Source of the DNA: Candidatus Dormiibacterota bacterium
Lineage (GTDB): Bacteria > Chloroflexota > Dormibacteria > Dormibacterales > Dormibacteraceae
Direction of reading: 5' to 3'
Assembly: GCA_003169845.1 (NCBI GenBank)
Contig: PNAG01000014.1
Location: 1 to 46,056 of the forward strand
DNA length: 46,056 bases
The translations under genes were made by a program, and so were the position numbers. Shown one piece after another: positions 31,811 through 40,451 of this stretch. Position 1 is the first letter of the stretch. Each line of letters starts with the position of its first letter. A model generated the notes under the pieces. That model searched no databases. It was not told the origin of the DNA and saw nothing but the letters and a program-made list of their open reading frames with translations.

Positions 31811-32242
31811 TTGTTCACCGGGGCGCACAGGGTGAGAGTCGACGACAAGGGCAGGCTGGCCATTCCGGCGGCTTTTCGCAAGCAGCTGGCGGAGGGAAGC
31901 TTCGTCTCGGTCAGCCAGGACAACGTCCTGGCGATCTACCCTCCGGACCTCTGGGCCGCCCTGGCGCAGGAGCTGCGCAGCCCGCTGCCCGGACCGGACC
32001 AGCGCGCCCTGGCCCGGACGCTGTACGGCATGTCGGACCCGTTCGAGCCGGATGGGCAGGGACGGATCAGCCTGCAGCCGGAGCAGCGCCGGCTGGCGGG
32101 GATCGAATCCCCGTCGACCGTGGTGGTGATCGGGACCGGGTCTCGGGTGGAAATCTGGCCCGAGGGCCGATGGGACAGCTACAACGCCGACGCGCAAGGT
32201 CGCTTTACCGAATTCGCTGACAGGGTGATCTCAGCGCACTGA
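31811..32242 (+). CDS. mraZ: transcriptional regulator MraZ
   Basis: A 143-aa AbrB-like double-domain protein that regulates the dcw cluster. Both DxxxR motifs are present: VDDKGRLAIPAAFR near the N-terminus and DGQGRISLQPEQR in the second half. TTG 31811 follows GGGAGG with 8 bp spacing, directly after the upstream stop. The stop TGA overlaps the CTG start of rsmH. It probably binds the repeats at 31571-31585. Confidence 0.94.
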   Translation: MFTGAHRVRVDDKGRLAIPAAFRKQLAEGSFVSVSQDNVLAIYPPDLWAALAQELRSPLPGPDQRALARTLYGMSDPFEPDGQGRISLQPEQRRLAGIESPSTVVVIGTGSRVEIWPEGRWDSYNADAQGRFTEFADRVISAH

Positions 32243-33162
32243 GCCCGCACCAACCCGCACTTTTACAAGAGGTAATAGAGCTGCTCCAGCCCCGAGTGGG
32301 GGCGGTCGCGATCGACTGCACCCTCGGGCAGGCGGGCCATGCCCGCCAGATCCTGGAGAGGATCACACCCGGCGGCCGGCTGCTCGGGATCGACCGCGAT
32401 CCCCGCGCCGTCGAAGCTGTACGGGTGGCCCTGGCCCAGTACGGGCCCGCGGTGGTAATAGTTCAAGGACGCTTCTCCGAGCTCGGCTCGATCGGCGCTC
32501 AAAACGGCTTCGCTAAAGCCGACCTGATCCTCTTCGACTTCGGTCTTTCCAGCAACCAGATCGACGACCCCGAGCGCGGGTTCAGCTTTCGCGGGGAAGG
32601 TCCCCTCGACATGCGGATGGACCCGACCGCCGGCGTCACCGCGGCGACCATCGTCAACGAGTCGGATGTCCGCGAGATCGAGCGGATGATCCGGGAATAC
32701 GGCGAAGAGAGATGGGCTCGCCGGATCGCACAGTTCATCGTGGCGCGGCGCCCGCTGCGCACCACGCGCGATCTGGCCGAGGCCGTCGAGGCCGCCATTC
32801 CAAAAGCGGCGTGGCCGCGCGACATCAACGTCTCGACCCGAGCGTTTCAGGGTCTTCGCATAGCCGTCAACGACGAGCTCGGCGAGATCGAAGCAGGATT
32901 GCGAGCAGCCCTTATGACACTAAAACCCGGTGGCCGTATGGCGACGATCAGCTTCCACTCCCTGGAAGACCGTTTGGTCAAGTCATTCTTCAACGTCGAG
33001 TCAAAAGACTGCATCTGCCCACCCCAGCAGCCAGTCTGCACCTGCGGTCACCGGGCAACCCTCCGCATCGTCACCCGCCGTCCTGTGCGGCCTTCCGAAG
33101 ATGAGGTCGCGGCCAACCCAAGAGCGCGTTCAGCGCGATTGAGGGTGGCGGAAAAGATCTGA
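32239..33162 (+). CDS. rsmH: 16S rRNA (cytosine-1402-N4)-methyltransferase RsmH
   Basis: A 307-aa SAM-dependent methyltransferase of C1402 in 16S rRNA. The usual N-terminus (HQPALLQEVIELLQPRVGAVAIDCTLGQAGH) is recovered only if translation starts at CTG 32239, which overlaps the mraZ stop as CTGA. GTG 32296 would cut off the conserved H-x-P-x-LL region. SAM motif DCTLGQAGH; DLILFDFGLSSNQIDDPERGFSF, PLDMRMDP and ATISFHSLEDRLVK are family hallmarks. The C-terminus has two CxC/CxP clusters. Confidence 0.93.
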   Translation: MSPHQPALLQEVIELLQPRVGAVAIDCTLGQAGHARQILERITPGGRLLGIDRDPRAVEAVRVALAQYGPAVVIVQGRFSELGSIGAQNGFAKADLILFDFGLSSNQIDDPERGFSFRGEGPLDMRMDPTAGVTAATIVNESDVREIERMIREYGEERWARRIAQFIVARRPLRTTRDLAEAVEAAIPKAAWPRDINVSTRAFQGLRIAVNDELGEIEAGLRAALMTLKPGGRMATISFHSLEDRLVKSFFNVESKDCICPPQQPVCTCGHRATLRIVTRRPVRPSEDEVAANPRARSARLRVAEKI

Positions 33163-33231
33163 CTCCAAAAGTCCTGGTGGCCGACCCAACCCCCCCGGCC
33201 ACCAGGCACCACCCCCCGTCGAAAGAAGAGC

Positions 33232-33276
33232 CCCCTATCCCCATCGGGGAGAGGTTGGGTGAGGGCCTTAAGCCCG
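33232..33276 (+). repeat. dispersed hairpin repeat, copy B
   Basis: The same layout as 11566-11611: an inverted repeat around a 3-nt loop with one mismatch (CCTATCCCC / GGGGAGAGG), then GTTGGGTGAGGGCCTTAAGC. It lies between rsmH and the ftsL-like start and ends in TTAAGCCCG like copy A. Confidence 0.72.
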
Positions 33277-33317
33277 CAACAACCGCCGCAGCACGAGCCG
33301 CAGCACACGTCCAAGAA

Positions 33318-33860
33318 ATGAATGAGGCACAAGTTTTGATATCGACCCGAATCCTGGCGCGACGTCGCCTGAGCGTTGCAGGCGCAAAGCTAGCCCCCGC
33401 CCCGCGGCGGAGGCGCCGCACGCGCGGCTTCGTGCAGGTGGCGAGCTCGACCGCGGCCGAAAGGCTGCACCTGAGCTCGTTCGGTCACGCCTACCTCGGC
33501 CTCGGCGCGGTCCTGATCGCCGTCCTGTTCTATTTGGGGCTCGCCGCCCAGATCACGCAGTCCTCCTACGACATCGCGCGCCTTCAGGACCAGCAGCGCC
33601 AGCTCCTTGCCGAGCAGGACCAGCTCCGCTACCAGGAGGTCACCCTGCACGCTCCGGCGCAGGTCCAACAGCAGGCGGCGCAGAGCGGAATGCAGCGGAT
33701 TGTGCCGTCCGGCTACGTCAGCGGCCAGCCGGTGGCCATCGATCTCACGGCCCCCGTCGGCGCCGTCGCCGGTGACGTCACACCGCTGTGGGCGCGGGCC
33801 GTCGCGGCCGTGATCAACACCGTCGGTGGCACGCGCGACGTGCTGGCGGCGTCCAAGTAG
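33318..33860 (+). CDS. FtsL-like septum protein
   Basis: A 180-aa single-pass membrane protein in the position of ftsL. It has a basic cytoplasmic N-tail (PAPRRRRRTRG), one hydrophobic helix (about residues 58-78, AYLGLGAVLIAVLFYLGLAA) and a coiled coil (84-120, IARLQDQQRQLLAEQDQLRYQE). FtsL partners with FtsB/DivIC and FtsQ to activate FtsWI. The C-terminal 60 residues, rich in Val, Ala and Pro, are longer than in standard FtsL. I start at ATG 33318 because the open frame before it reads through the dispersed repeat. Confidence 0.72.
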   Translation: MNEAQVLISTRILARRRLSVAGAKLAPAPRRRRRTRGFVQVASSTAAERLHLSSFGHAYLGLGAVLIAVLFYLGLAAQITQSSYDIARLQDQQRQLLAEQDQLRYQEVTLHAPAQVQQQAAQSGMQRIVPSGYVSGQPVAIDLTAPVGAVAGDVTPLWARAVAAVINTVGGTRDVLAASK

Positions 33861-35620
33861 TGTCGCTCGGGGTCCGCGATAGGGCCCCGCGTGTGGAGCG
33901 CGTCGGCTCTACCCGCCTGCGAGTCCTGTCCATGGTCCTCGTCGCGCTGTGCCTCGCCGGGTTGGTCTGGTCGCGCCTTGCGTATTGGCAGGTCGCGCGC
34001 CACGGTCAGCTAGGCATGCAGGCTCAGGCGCAGTACCGCGAGGTCGTCGACCTGCCCGCGATCCGCGGAGCGATCTTCGACCGCAACCTCACCCAGCTGG
34101 TCGTCAATACGACCGTGTACTCGGCCTTCGTCTCGCCCGACCAGGTCCCTGCGGCGTGGCGCCAGCGTGTGACCAGCGCCCTGGTCTCTGTCCTCGGCGC
34201 CGATCAGACGACCGTAACGACGATCCTTGCCTCGCCTGCCAAGTTCGCGTACATCTCCCCGCGCCGCTTTGCGAAGGACAAGGCCGACAGGCTGACGGCG
34301 CTCAAGCTGCCCGGGGTGGGCCTCGAGCCGGAGACCCAACGTTCGTACCTTCCCGGCACCAGCTCCGCCACCACCCTCGCGTCCAACCTGCTGGGCTTTG
34401 TCAACTACAACGGCGACGGCCAGTACGGGCTCGAGGCCTACTACCAGAAGGCGCTGGCGGGGACGCCGGGCTACATCTCCAGCTACCGCGACCTGGCCAA
34501 CCGGGAGATCGTGCTCGGCTCGCACACTCACCAGGACCCCGTCAACGGTTCAGACCTCGTGCTCTCGCTCGACGCCAACATCCAGTACGCCGCAGAGCAG
34601 GCCCTGGCTGACGGCGTGAAGAAGTACAACGCTGAGAGCGGCAGCGTGCTGATCATGGACCCGACCACCGGTGGCATCATCGCGTCGGCTGATTACCCGA
34701 GCTACAACGCCAACGACTTCGCCCACACCGACACCGCGCTCTTCAAGGACAACGTCTCGAGCTACGTCTACGAGCCAGGGTCCGTGATGAAAGTCGCCAC
34801 GCTCGCCGGCGCGATCAACTCGGGCGCGATCACGCCAGGCACGGTGATCAACGACCCGGGCTACCTGAACGTGGGGGGCTACCGGATTTACGACTGGGAC
34901 CGCAAGAACCACGGCAACATCACCTACACCTACGTTCTTCAGGACTCGCTCAACGTCGGCGCGATGAAGGCGATGCAGGCGGAGGGCCATGACGCCTTCT
35001 ACAGCTACTTGCAGGGCTTTGGACTGACGAAGCCAAGCGGAATCGACGTGGCCGGCGAGACCACGGTCCCGCCGCCGCCGGCCGCGTCCATGGCCGATGC
35101 CCAGTACGCGACTGCTTCGTTCGGCCAGGGCATCGACGTAAACATGGTGCAGATGCTCGCGGCGGTCAATGTGATCGCCAACGGCGGAAAGTACGCGCCG
35201 CCGCACGTGGTGGACAGGGTCGGCACGGCGATCAACCCGCTGCTGCTTCAACCGCAGCGCCAGGTGATCAGCCCGAGCGCCGCCGCGCAGATGACCACGA
35301 TGATGGAAAACGTCGTGCAGCACGGCTCAGGATTTACTTCGCGAGTGAAGGGCTTCGAGCTCGACCAGACCGGCAAGACGGGTACGTCGCAGATCCCGGT
35401 CAACGGCCAGTACACGCAGGATGTCTGGGCATCGTTCGTCGGGTTCCTGCCCGCGCAGCATCCGAAGTTCACGATGCTGGTCGTCGTGCGCAAGCCCCAC
35501 GCCGCCGGCAGCGGCAGCGACTGGACGCTGAACGACGGCTACATCACCGCCGGGCCGATCTGGCAGAAGATCGCGCAAGCCATGGTCGTGGACTGGCACA
35601 TAACGCCCGACCCGCGCTAA
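33860..35620 (+). CDS. ftsI: septal class B penicillin-binding protein (FtsI/PBP3-like)
   Basis: A 586-aa transpeptidase that cross-links septal peptidoglycan. The N-terminal membrane anchor (VLVALCLAGLVWSRLAYWQ) is followed by the pedestal region (VVDLPAIRGAIFDRN) and the transpeptidase domain. Active-site motifs: SVMK with Ser308, SLN near residue 363, and KTG near residue 506 (GKTGTSQ). GTG 33860 overlaps the ftsL-like stop. There is no PASTA domain. It works with FtsW encoded downstream. Confidence 0.92.
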   Translation: MSLGVRDRAPRVERVGSTRLRVLSMVLVALCLAGLVWSRLAYWQVARHGQLGMQAQAQYREVVDLPAIRGAIFDRNLTQLVVNTTVYSAFVSPDQVPAAWRQRVTSALVSVLGADQTTVTTILASPAKFAYISPRRFAKDKADRLTALKLPGVGLEPETQRSYLPGTSSATTLASNLLGFVNYNGDGQYGLEAYYQKALAGTPGYISSYRDLANREIVLGSHTHQDPVNGSDLVLSLDANIQYAAEQALADGVKKYNAESGSVLIMDPTTGGIIASADYPSYNANDFAHTDTALFKDNVSSYVYEPGSVMKVATLAGAINSGAITPGTVINDPGYLNVGGYRIYDWDRKNHGNITYTYVLQDSLNVGAMKAMQAEGHDAFYSYLQGFGLTKPSGIDVAGETTVPPPPAASMADAQYATASFGQGIDVNMVQMLAAVNVIANGGKYAPPHVVDRVGTAINPLLLQPQRQVISPSAAAQMTTMMENVVQHGSGFTSRVKGFELDQTGKTGTSQIPVNGQYTQDVWASFVGFLPAQHPKFTMLVVVRKPHAAGSGSDWTLNDGYITAGPIWQKIAQAMVVDWHITPDPR

Positions 35621-35631
35621 CAGTTCTACCT

Positions 35632-35679
35632 AAGGTGTCGAGCCCCAAGTTCCTTGCGTCGCCTCGGGGCGCGACACTT
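35632..35679 (+). other. long hairpin between ftsI and murF
   Basis: AAGGTGTCGAGCCCC (35632-35646) pairs imperfectly with GGGGCGCGACACTT (35666-35679), with a 19-nt loop. No T run follows, and the murF ATG comes 5 bp later. It could be an RNA processing or stability element or a translational control hairpin rather than a terminator. Confidence 0.5.
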
Positions 35680-35684
35680 AACGC

Positions 35685-37022
35685 ATGAAGTTATCTCTCC
35701 TCGAGATGCTCGAGGCGACCGGGGGCGGTGAGGTCGGCGGGACCCAGGTCGGCAACACGTTCGCGACCTTTCACACCGACTCACGCGAGGTCGTGCCCGG
35801 CGGAGTCTTCTTCGCTCTACATGGCGCGGACATGGATGGACACAGGTTCGTCGACGACGCGATCAAGCGAGGAGCGACCGCGGTCGTGGTCGAGCGGCGC
35901 ATGAACGTACCGACTGGGATCGCCGAGATCCGGGTGCCGGAAACGTGGGCGGCGCTCTACGCGCTCGCGTCGTACACGCTCGGGCACGTGAGTCCGCTGG
36001 TCGTGGCGGTGACCGGCAGCAACGGGAAGACCTCGACCAAGGAGATGATCGCTGCCATCCTCGGCAAGCGCTTCAACGTCATGCGTACGAGCGGCAACCT
36101 CAACACCGAGACCGGCGTCCCGCTCACCATCCTGGCGCTCCAGCCGCACCACACGGCGCTCGTCCTCGAGATGGGCATGCAGCATCCGGGCGACATCGCG
36201 CGGCTGGTGGCGCTGGCGCGGCCGTCGATCGGCGTCATCACCAACGTTGGCACGGTTCACATGGAGTTCTTCAACTCGCGTGCGGAGCTGGCGCGCTCCA
36301 AGGGCGAGATGGTCGCGGGCCTACCCGAACGCGGTACGGCCATCCTCAACGCGGAGGACCGGTTCTTCCCGATGCTGGTGGCGATGACGGCCGCGCGGGT
36401 GACCAGCTTTGGCATGGCCACGGGCGATTTCCGGGCGGAGGGCTATCGCGCGCTGGAGGGTGGCGGCGGACAGTTTTCCGTCCGCGGAGTGGATGTGCTT
36501 CTCGCGCTCGAGGGCCGGCACCAGGCGGTCAATGCCGTGGCGGCCCTCGCCACGGGAGTTGCGGCGGGCATCACCCTCGCGGATGGCGCGGCGGCGCTCG
36601 AGCACGTCGCCGTGGAGCACCGTCTCGAGGCGCTTCCTGTCGCGGGCGGTTATTCGATCGTCGACGACGCTTACAACGCCAGCCCGGAATCCATGATCGC
36701 TGCCTTCGAAGCGCTCGCCGAGAGTCCGCGGCGCGGGCGGCTGCTCGCCGTGCTGGGCCAGATGGGTGAGCTTGGTGCCGTCTCCGAGGAGTCTCACCGG
36801 CGTGTGGGCCGCCGCGCGGCGGAACTATTCGATGCGGTATGCGTCGTCGACGGCGAGAGGGCGCGGGTGCTGGCGGAGTCGGCCCGCGCCGAGCTGGTCG
36901 CCGACCGGCCCGCCGCGGTGGGCTGGGTGCGCCGCAACGCGCGCGAGGGCGACCGCGTCCTGGTCAAAGCGTCGCACGGCGTCGGTCTCGACGAGGTGGT
37001 TCGGGAGCTCACCGAGACTTGA
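35685..37022 (+). CDS. murF: UDP-MurNAc-tripeptide--D-Ala-D-Ala ligase MurF
   Basis: A 445-aa Mur ligase that adds D-Ala-D-Ala to UDP-MurNAc-tripeptide. The N-domain has FHTDSREVVPGGVFFALHGADMDGH, the ATP loop is GSNGKTSTKEM (about residues 111-121), and LVLEMGMQHPGDIARL and NVGTVHMEFFNS are central motifs. IVDDAYNASPESM is the MurF-specific C-domain motif, which distinguishes it from MurE. There is no clear Shine-Dalgarno; a hairpin ends 5 bp before the ATG. Confidence 0.95.
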   Translation: MKLSLLEMLEATGGGEVGGTQVGNTFATFHTDSREVVPGGVFFALHGADMDGHRFVDDAIKRGATAVVVERRMNVPTGIAEIRVPETWAALYALASYTLGHVSPLVVAVTGSNGKTSTKEMIAAILGKRFNVMRTSGNLNTETGVPLTILALQPHHTALVLEMGMQHPGDIARLVALARPSIGVITNVGTVHMEFFNSRAELARSKGEMVAGLPERGTAILNAEDRFFPMLVAMTAARVTSFGMATGDFRAEGYRALEGGGGQFSVRGVDVLLALEGRHQAVNAVAALATGVAAGITLADGAAALEHVAVEHRLEALPVAGGYSIVDDAYNASPESMIAAFEALAESPRRGRLLAVLGQMGELGAVSEESHRRVGRRAAELFDAVCVVDGERARVLAESARAELVADRPAAVGWVRRNAREGDRVLVKASHGVGLDEVVRELTET

Positions 37023-37960
37023 TCCTCGATTTCATCACGTTCGCGGTGACGTTCGTCATCGCGCTCATCCTGTATCCACCGGTTATTCGCGTCCTGCGAA
37101 GGATGAAGGCCGGGCAGGTGATCCAGGAAGAGCTGCCCGACTCACACCAGAAGAAGGCGGGCACACCAACGGCCGGCGGCGTCCTCTTCGTCGCGATCGG
37201 GATCATCGCGGGCGTGCTCGCGTCCCTCGCGGGTCACCTCGGCGCGCTGCCGGCGGTGGCCGGACTGGTGGCCGGCGGGCTCATCGGTTTCGCCGACGAC
37301 CGCAGCAAGCTCGTGGTCGGCACTCGCGGCATCCCCGCCCGCCTCAAGTTTCCGATGCAGGTGCTCCTGGCCGTCCTCGTCGCGTGGCTCGCCACCGTGC
37401 AGGGCGCGTCGCATCAGCTCTTCCTGCCGGCCACGCCGTGGGTGATCTTTCCGCTCGCGGTGGTGGCGATCGTTGCGACCGCCAACGCGGTCAACCTGAC
37501 CGACGGCATGGATGGGCTGGCGGGCGGCCTCTCCCTGATCGCACTCGCGGCCCTTGTGCTTCTGCTGCCCGGCGCGCCGGCCGGCGAGAAGGCCGTGGCG
37601 ATGAGCCTGTGCGGCGCGCTCGTCGCGTTCCTCGTGTTCAACCGCTACCCCGCACGCGTCTTCATGGGTGACACAGGTTCGCTCGCGATCGGGTATGCCC
37701 TCGCGGCAGTGGCGATTCAGCAGGGAATGTTGATCTTGCTGCCGCTGCTCGCACTGGTGTTTGTACTCGAGACGCTGTCTGTCATCATTCAGGTGGCCTA
37801 TTTCAAGGCCAGCGGCGGACGTCGAGTTTTCACGATGACCCCAATTCACTACACGTTCCACCACGCGGGTTGGTCTGAGAACCGCATCGCGCTCTCCTTT
37901 TGGGGCGCGGGGCTCGTCTCGGCGCTGGCTGCTGTCGGGGTGGCGCGGCTGGTCACGTGA
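37019..37960 (+). CDS. mraY: phospho-MurNAc-pentapeptide translocase MraY
   Basis: A 313-aa polytopic membrane enzyme that makes lipid I. AGQVIQEELPDSHQKKAGTPTAGG is the typical N-terminal cytoplasmic loop; GFADDRSKL, NAVNLTDGMDGLAGG and FMGDTGSLAIGYALAAVAI hold the Mg and nucleotide sites. The C-terminal motif reads MTPIHYTFHHAGWSE rather than the usual IHHHFE-x-x-GW-x-E. TTG 37019 overlaps the murF stop (TTGA). Confidence 0.93.
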   Translation: MILDFITFAVTFVIALILYPPVIRVLRRMKAGQVIQEELPDSHQKKAGTPTAGGVLFVAIGIIAGVLASLAGHLGALPAVAGLVAGGLIGFADDRSKLVVGTRGIPARLKFPMQVLLAVLVAWLATVQGASHQLFLPATPWVIFPLAVVAIVATANAVNLTDGMDGLAGGLSLIALAALVLLLPGAPAGEKAVAMSLCGALVAFLVFNRYPARVFMGDTGSLAIGYALAAVAIQQGMLILLPLLALVFVLETLSVIIQVAYFKASGGRRVFTMTPIHYTFHHAGWSENRIALSFWGAGLVSALAAVGVARLVT

Positions 37961-39219
37961 CAGCCCTCGTCGTGGGCGCGGCCCGCAGCGGAATCGCGCT
38001 GGCCAACCACCTCACCCGCGCCGGCGAAACGGTGCGCGTGTTCGATCGCAAGCCGGCATCAGAGCTGCGCGAAGCGATCTCGCAGATGCCTGCTGGCGTC
38101 GACTTCCGCCTTGGCGACGAATCCGGTGTCCTCGACGGCGTCGACGTGGTGTATGCCAGCCCGGGCGTGCCGTGGGACGCGCAGCTCCTGAACGACGCCC
38201 GCGCGCGCGGCCTGCGGGTCTCGAGCGAGATCGATCTCTTTCTCAAGCTCTGTCCGGGCTCGGTGGTCGGTATCACCGGCACCAACGGCAAGACGACGAC
38301 GACCGCTCTCACCGGGGTCGTGCTCGGCGCCGGCGACCGACCCGTGATGGTCGGCGGCAACATCGGCGACACGGTGCTCGACCGGCTCGAAGAGATCACG
38401 CCCAACCATTGGGTCGTGCTCGAGCTCTCGAGCTTCCAGCTCGAGTCTCTCGACTGGCCTCGCCTCCACGCCGGCGTGATCCTCAACATCACGCCCGACC
38501 ACCTCGACCGGCACGGCACCTTCGAGCGATACGTCGACCTGAAGGCGCGGGCGATCGAGTTCGCCGGCCGGGACGATTACGCCGTCCTGAACGGTCGCGA
38601 CGAGACGGTGCGTGGCCTCGCTTCGCGCACGAGCGCCAGGCTGGTCTGGTTCGACCAGCACCAGCCCATCCCCCCGATGCCGCTGCCGGGTCGCCACAAT
38701 ATGGACAACGCGCTCGCGGCGGCGGCGGTGGGACGGATCGCCGGACTCTCCGATGAGACGATCAACGCGGCGATCCGCTCGTTCAAAGGCGTCGAGCACA
38801 GGCTCGAGCTGGTGGGCGAGTGGGCGGGCGTGCGCTGGTACAACGATTCCAAGGCCACCAACCCCGACGCAGGCCGCGTCGCGCTCAGCTCGTTTCCCGG
38901 CGCTCCCGTGGTGCTGATCGCGGGCGGCTACGGGAGCGGCTTCGAGCTGAGCGAGTGGGTGGCGGACGTGCTGCAAAGCACGGAGGCGGTGGTGCTGATC
39001 GGCGCCTCGGCCGACCTGCTGCAAGACGCCCTTCGCGCGCATCCCAAGGTCGTCCGGGCGGCAAACCTCGATGAGGCGGTGGGCACCGCGGCCGGCCTGT
39101 CACGCCGCGGCGGCGTCGTGCTGCTCAGCCCGGCCTACAAGAGCTTCGACATGTTCAAGGACTACGAGGACCGCGGCAACCAGTTCAAAGCCCTCGTCCG
39201 CAAGCGGTTCGCGGCTTGA
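37957..39219 (+). CDS. murD: UDP-MurNAc-L-Ala--D-Glu ligase MurD
   Basis: A 420-aa Mur ligase. The N-domain is Rossmann-like (VVGAARSGIALANHLTRAG), the ATP loop is GTNGKTTTT near residue 108, ELSSFQLE and NITPDHLDRHGTFERYV are MurD-specific, and WYNDSKATNPDA and LLSPAYKSFDMFKDYEDRGNQF complete the C-domain. GTG 37957 overlaps the mraY stop as GTGA, and the stop overlaps ftsW by 4 bp. Confidence 0.95.
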   Translation: MTALVVGAARSGIALANHLTRAGETVRVFDRKPASELREAISQMPAGVDFRLGDESGVLDGVDVVYASPGVPWDAQLLNDARARGLRVSSEIDLFLKLCPGSVVGITGTNGKTTTTALTGVVLGAGDRPVMVGGNIGDTVLDRLEEITPNHWVVLELSSFQLESLDWPRLHAGVILNITPDHLDRHGTFERYVDLKARAIEFAGRDDYAVLNGRDETVRGLASRTSARLVWFDQHQPIPPMPLPGRHNMDNALAAAAVGRIAGLSDETINAAIRSFKGVEHRLELVGEWAGVRWYNDSKATNPDAGRVALSSFPGAPVVLIAGGYGSGFELSEWVADVLQSTEAVVLIGASADLLQDALRAHPKVVRAANLDEAVGTAAGLSRRGGVVLLSPAYKSFDMFKDYEDRGNQFKALVRKRFAA

Positions 39220-40451
39220 GCACGACCGCCAGGGCAGCGCGCCCGCAGGGCGCTCGTTCAGACCGAAAGCAGCCTGACCGCCTGCTGCTCTTCACCACCG
39301 TCCTGCTGTGCGGGGCGGGGCTGGTCATGGTCACGAGCGCGAGCGTCGCGTTCGCGTACACGCAGCACCAGTCGGCCTTCTATTACGCCGAGCGCCAGGC
39401 CATATGGATGGCAATCGGGTTCGTCGCACTGTTCGTCCTCAGCCGCATCGACTATCGCCGCCTGCGTCCGCTGGCGCCGGCGGGAGCGGTGGCTGCGGCG
39501 CTGCTGATGCTCCTGGTCCTGGTCCCACAGCTCGGCGTGACCGTGAACGGCGCTCGTCGCTGGTTCGACGCGGGGCCTCTGGGTACGTTTCAGCCGTCGG
39601 AGCTGGGCAAGCTCGCCTTCGCCGTCTACATCGCGCACTGGATTGACAAGCACTCGTCGTACATCGGCGATTTCCAGAAGACTTTCGTGCCCTTCGCCGC
39701 GATGCTGGCGGGCGTGCTGGCCCTCCTGATGCTGGAGCGCGACCTGGGAACGTCGGTCGTGATGGTGGCGATCTTCGTCAGCGCGTACTGGGCGGGCGGC
39801 GGTCGAGTCCGGCACATGGTCCTCCTGGTGGCCGCGCTCGGGCTGGGCTTCGTCGCGCTGACCTTGCTCGAGTCCTACCGGATGGCGAGACTCACCGCGT
39901 TCTTGAACCCGCTCGCGGATCCGCTGGGCACCGGCTTCCAGGCGACCCAGTCGATCTACGGCCTCGCCTCCGGCGGATGGTTCGGAGTCGGCATCGGCCA
40001 TTCGATCGAGAAGTACGGCTGGCTCCCCGAGGCGCACACGGACTTCATCTTTGCGATCGTCGGCGAGGAGACCGGCCTGGTCGGGACGACACTGATCATG
40101 CTCGGCTTCCTGTTTTTCACCCTGCGCGGCTACCGCGCCTCTTTGCGCGCACCGGATCGGTTCGGCGTCGGCCTCGCGGCATCGATCACGACGTGGATCG
40201 CGTTTGAAGCGTTGCTGAACATGGCGACGGTCACCAACACCCTGCCCATCACCGGGGTGCCGCTGCCGTTCTTCAGCTACGGCGGAACGGCGCTGGCGAC
40301 CACGCTGGCGGCGGTTGGCGTCCTGCTCAACATCGCCCGAAGTGGCACAGGATCATCACTAGGAAGGTCAGATGAGGCTTTTGATCGCTGGCGGCGGAAC
40401 CGGAGGACACCTGTACCCGGCAATCGCCGTCGCCCGAGCGTTTCGCGCTGA
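39216..40451 (+). CDS. ftsW: septal peptidoglycan polymerase FtsW
   Basis: A 411-aa SEDS-family glycosyltransferase with about ten membrane segments. GARRWFDAGPLGTFQPSELGKLAFAVYIA holds the conserved region with the catalytic Asp loop later; HTDFIFAIVGEETGLVG and ITGVPLPFFSYGGTALATTL are diagnostic. TTG 39216 overlaps murD. The C-terminal 28 residues overlap murG by 80 bp and are basic, so the cytoplasmic tail is encoded within the murG start region. Confidence 0.93.
   Translation: MSTTARAARPQGARSDRKQPDRLLLFTTVLLCGAGLVMVTSASVAFAYTQHQSAFYYAERQAIWMAIGFVALFVLSRIDYRRLRPLAPAGAVAAALLMLLVLVPQLGVTVNGARRWFDAGPLGTFQPSELGKLAFAVYIAHWIDKHSSYIGDFQKTFVPFAAMLAGVLALLMLERDLGTSVVMVAIFVSAYWAGGGRVRHMVLLVAALGLGFVALTLLESYRMARLTAFLNPLADPLGTGFQATQSIYGLASGGWFGVGIGHSIEKYGWLPEAHTDFIFAIVGEETGLVGTTLIMLGFLFFTLRGYRASLRAPDRFGVGLAASITTWIAFEALLNMATVTNTLPITGVPLPFFSYGGTALATTLAAVGVLLNIARSGTGSSLGRSDEAFDRWRRNRRTPVPGNRRRPSVSR

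Noticed and set aside
33177..33317. Upstream extension of the FtsL-like gene
   Set aside because: It reads through the dispersed hairpin repeat and gives Pro-rich sequence unlike FtsL; ATG 33318 is a better start.
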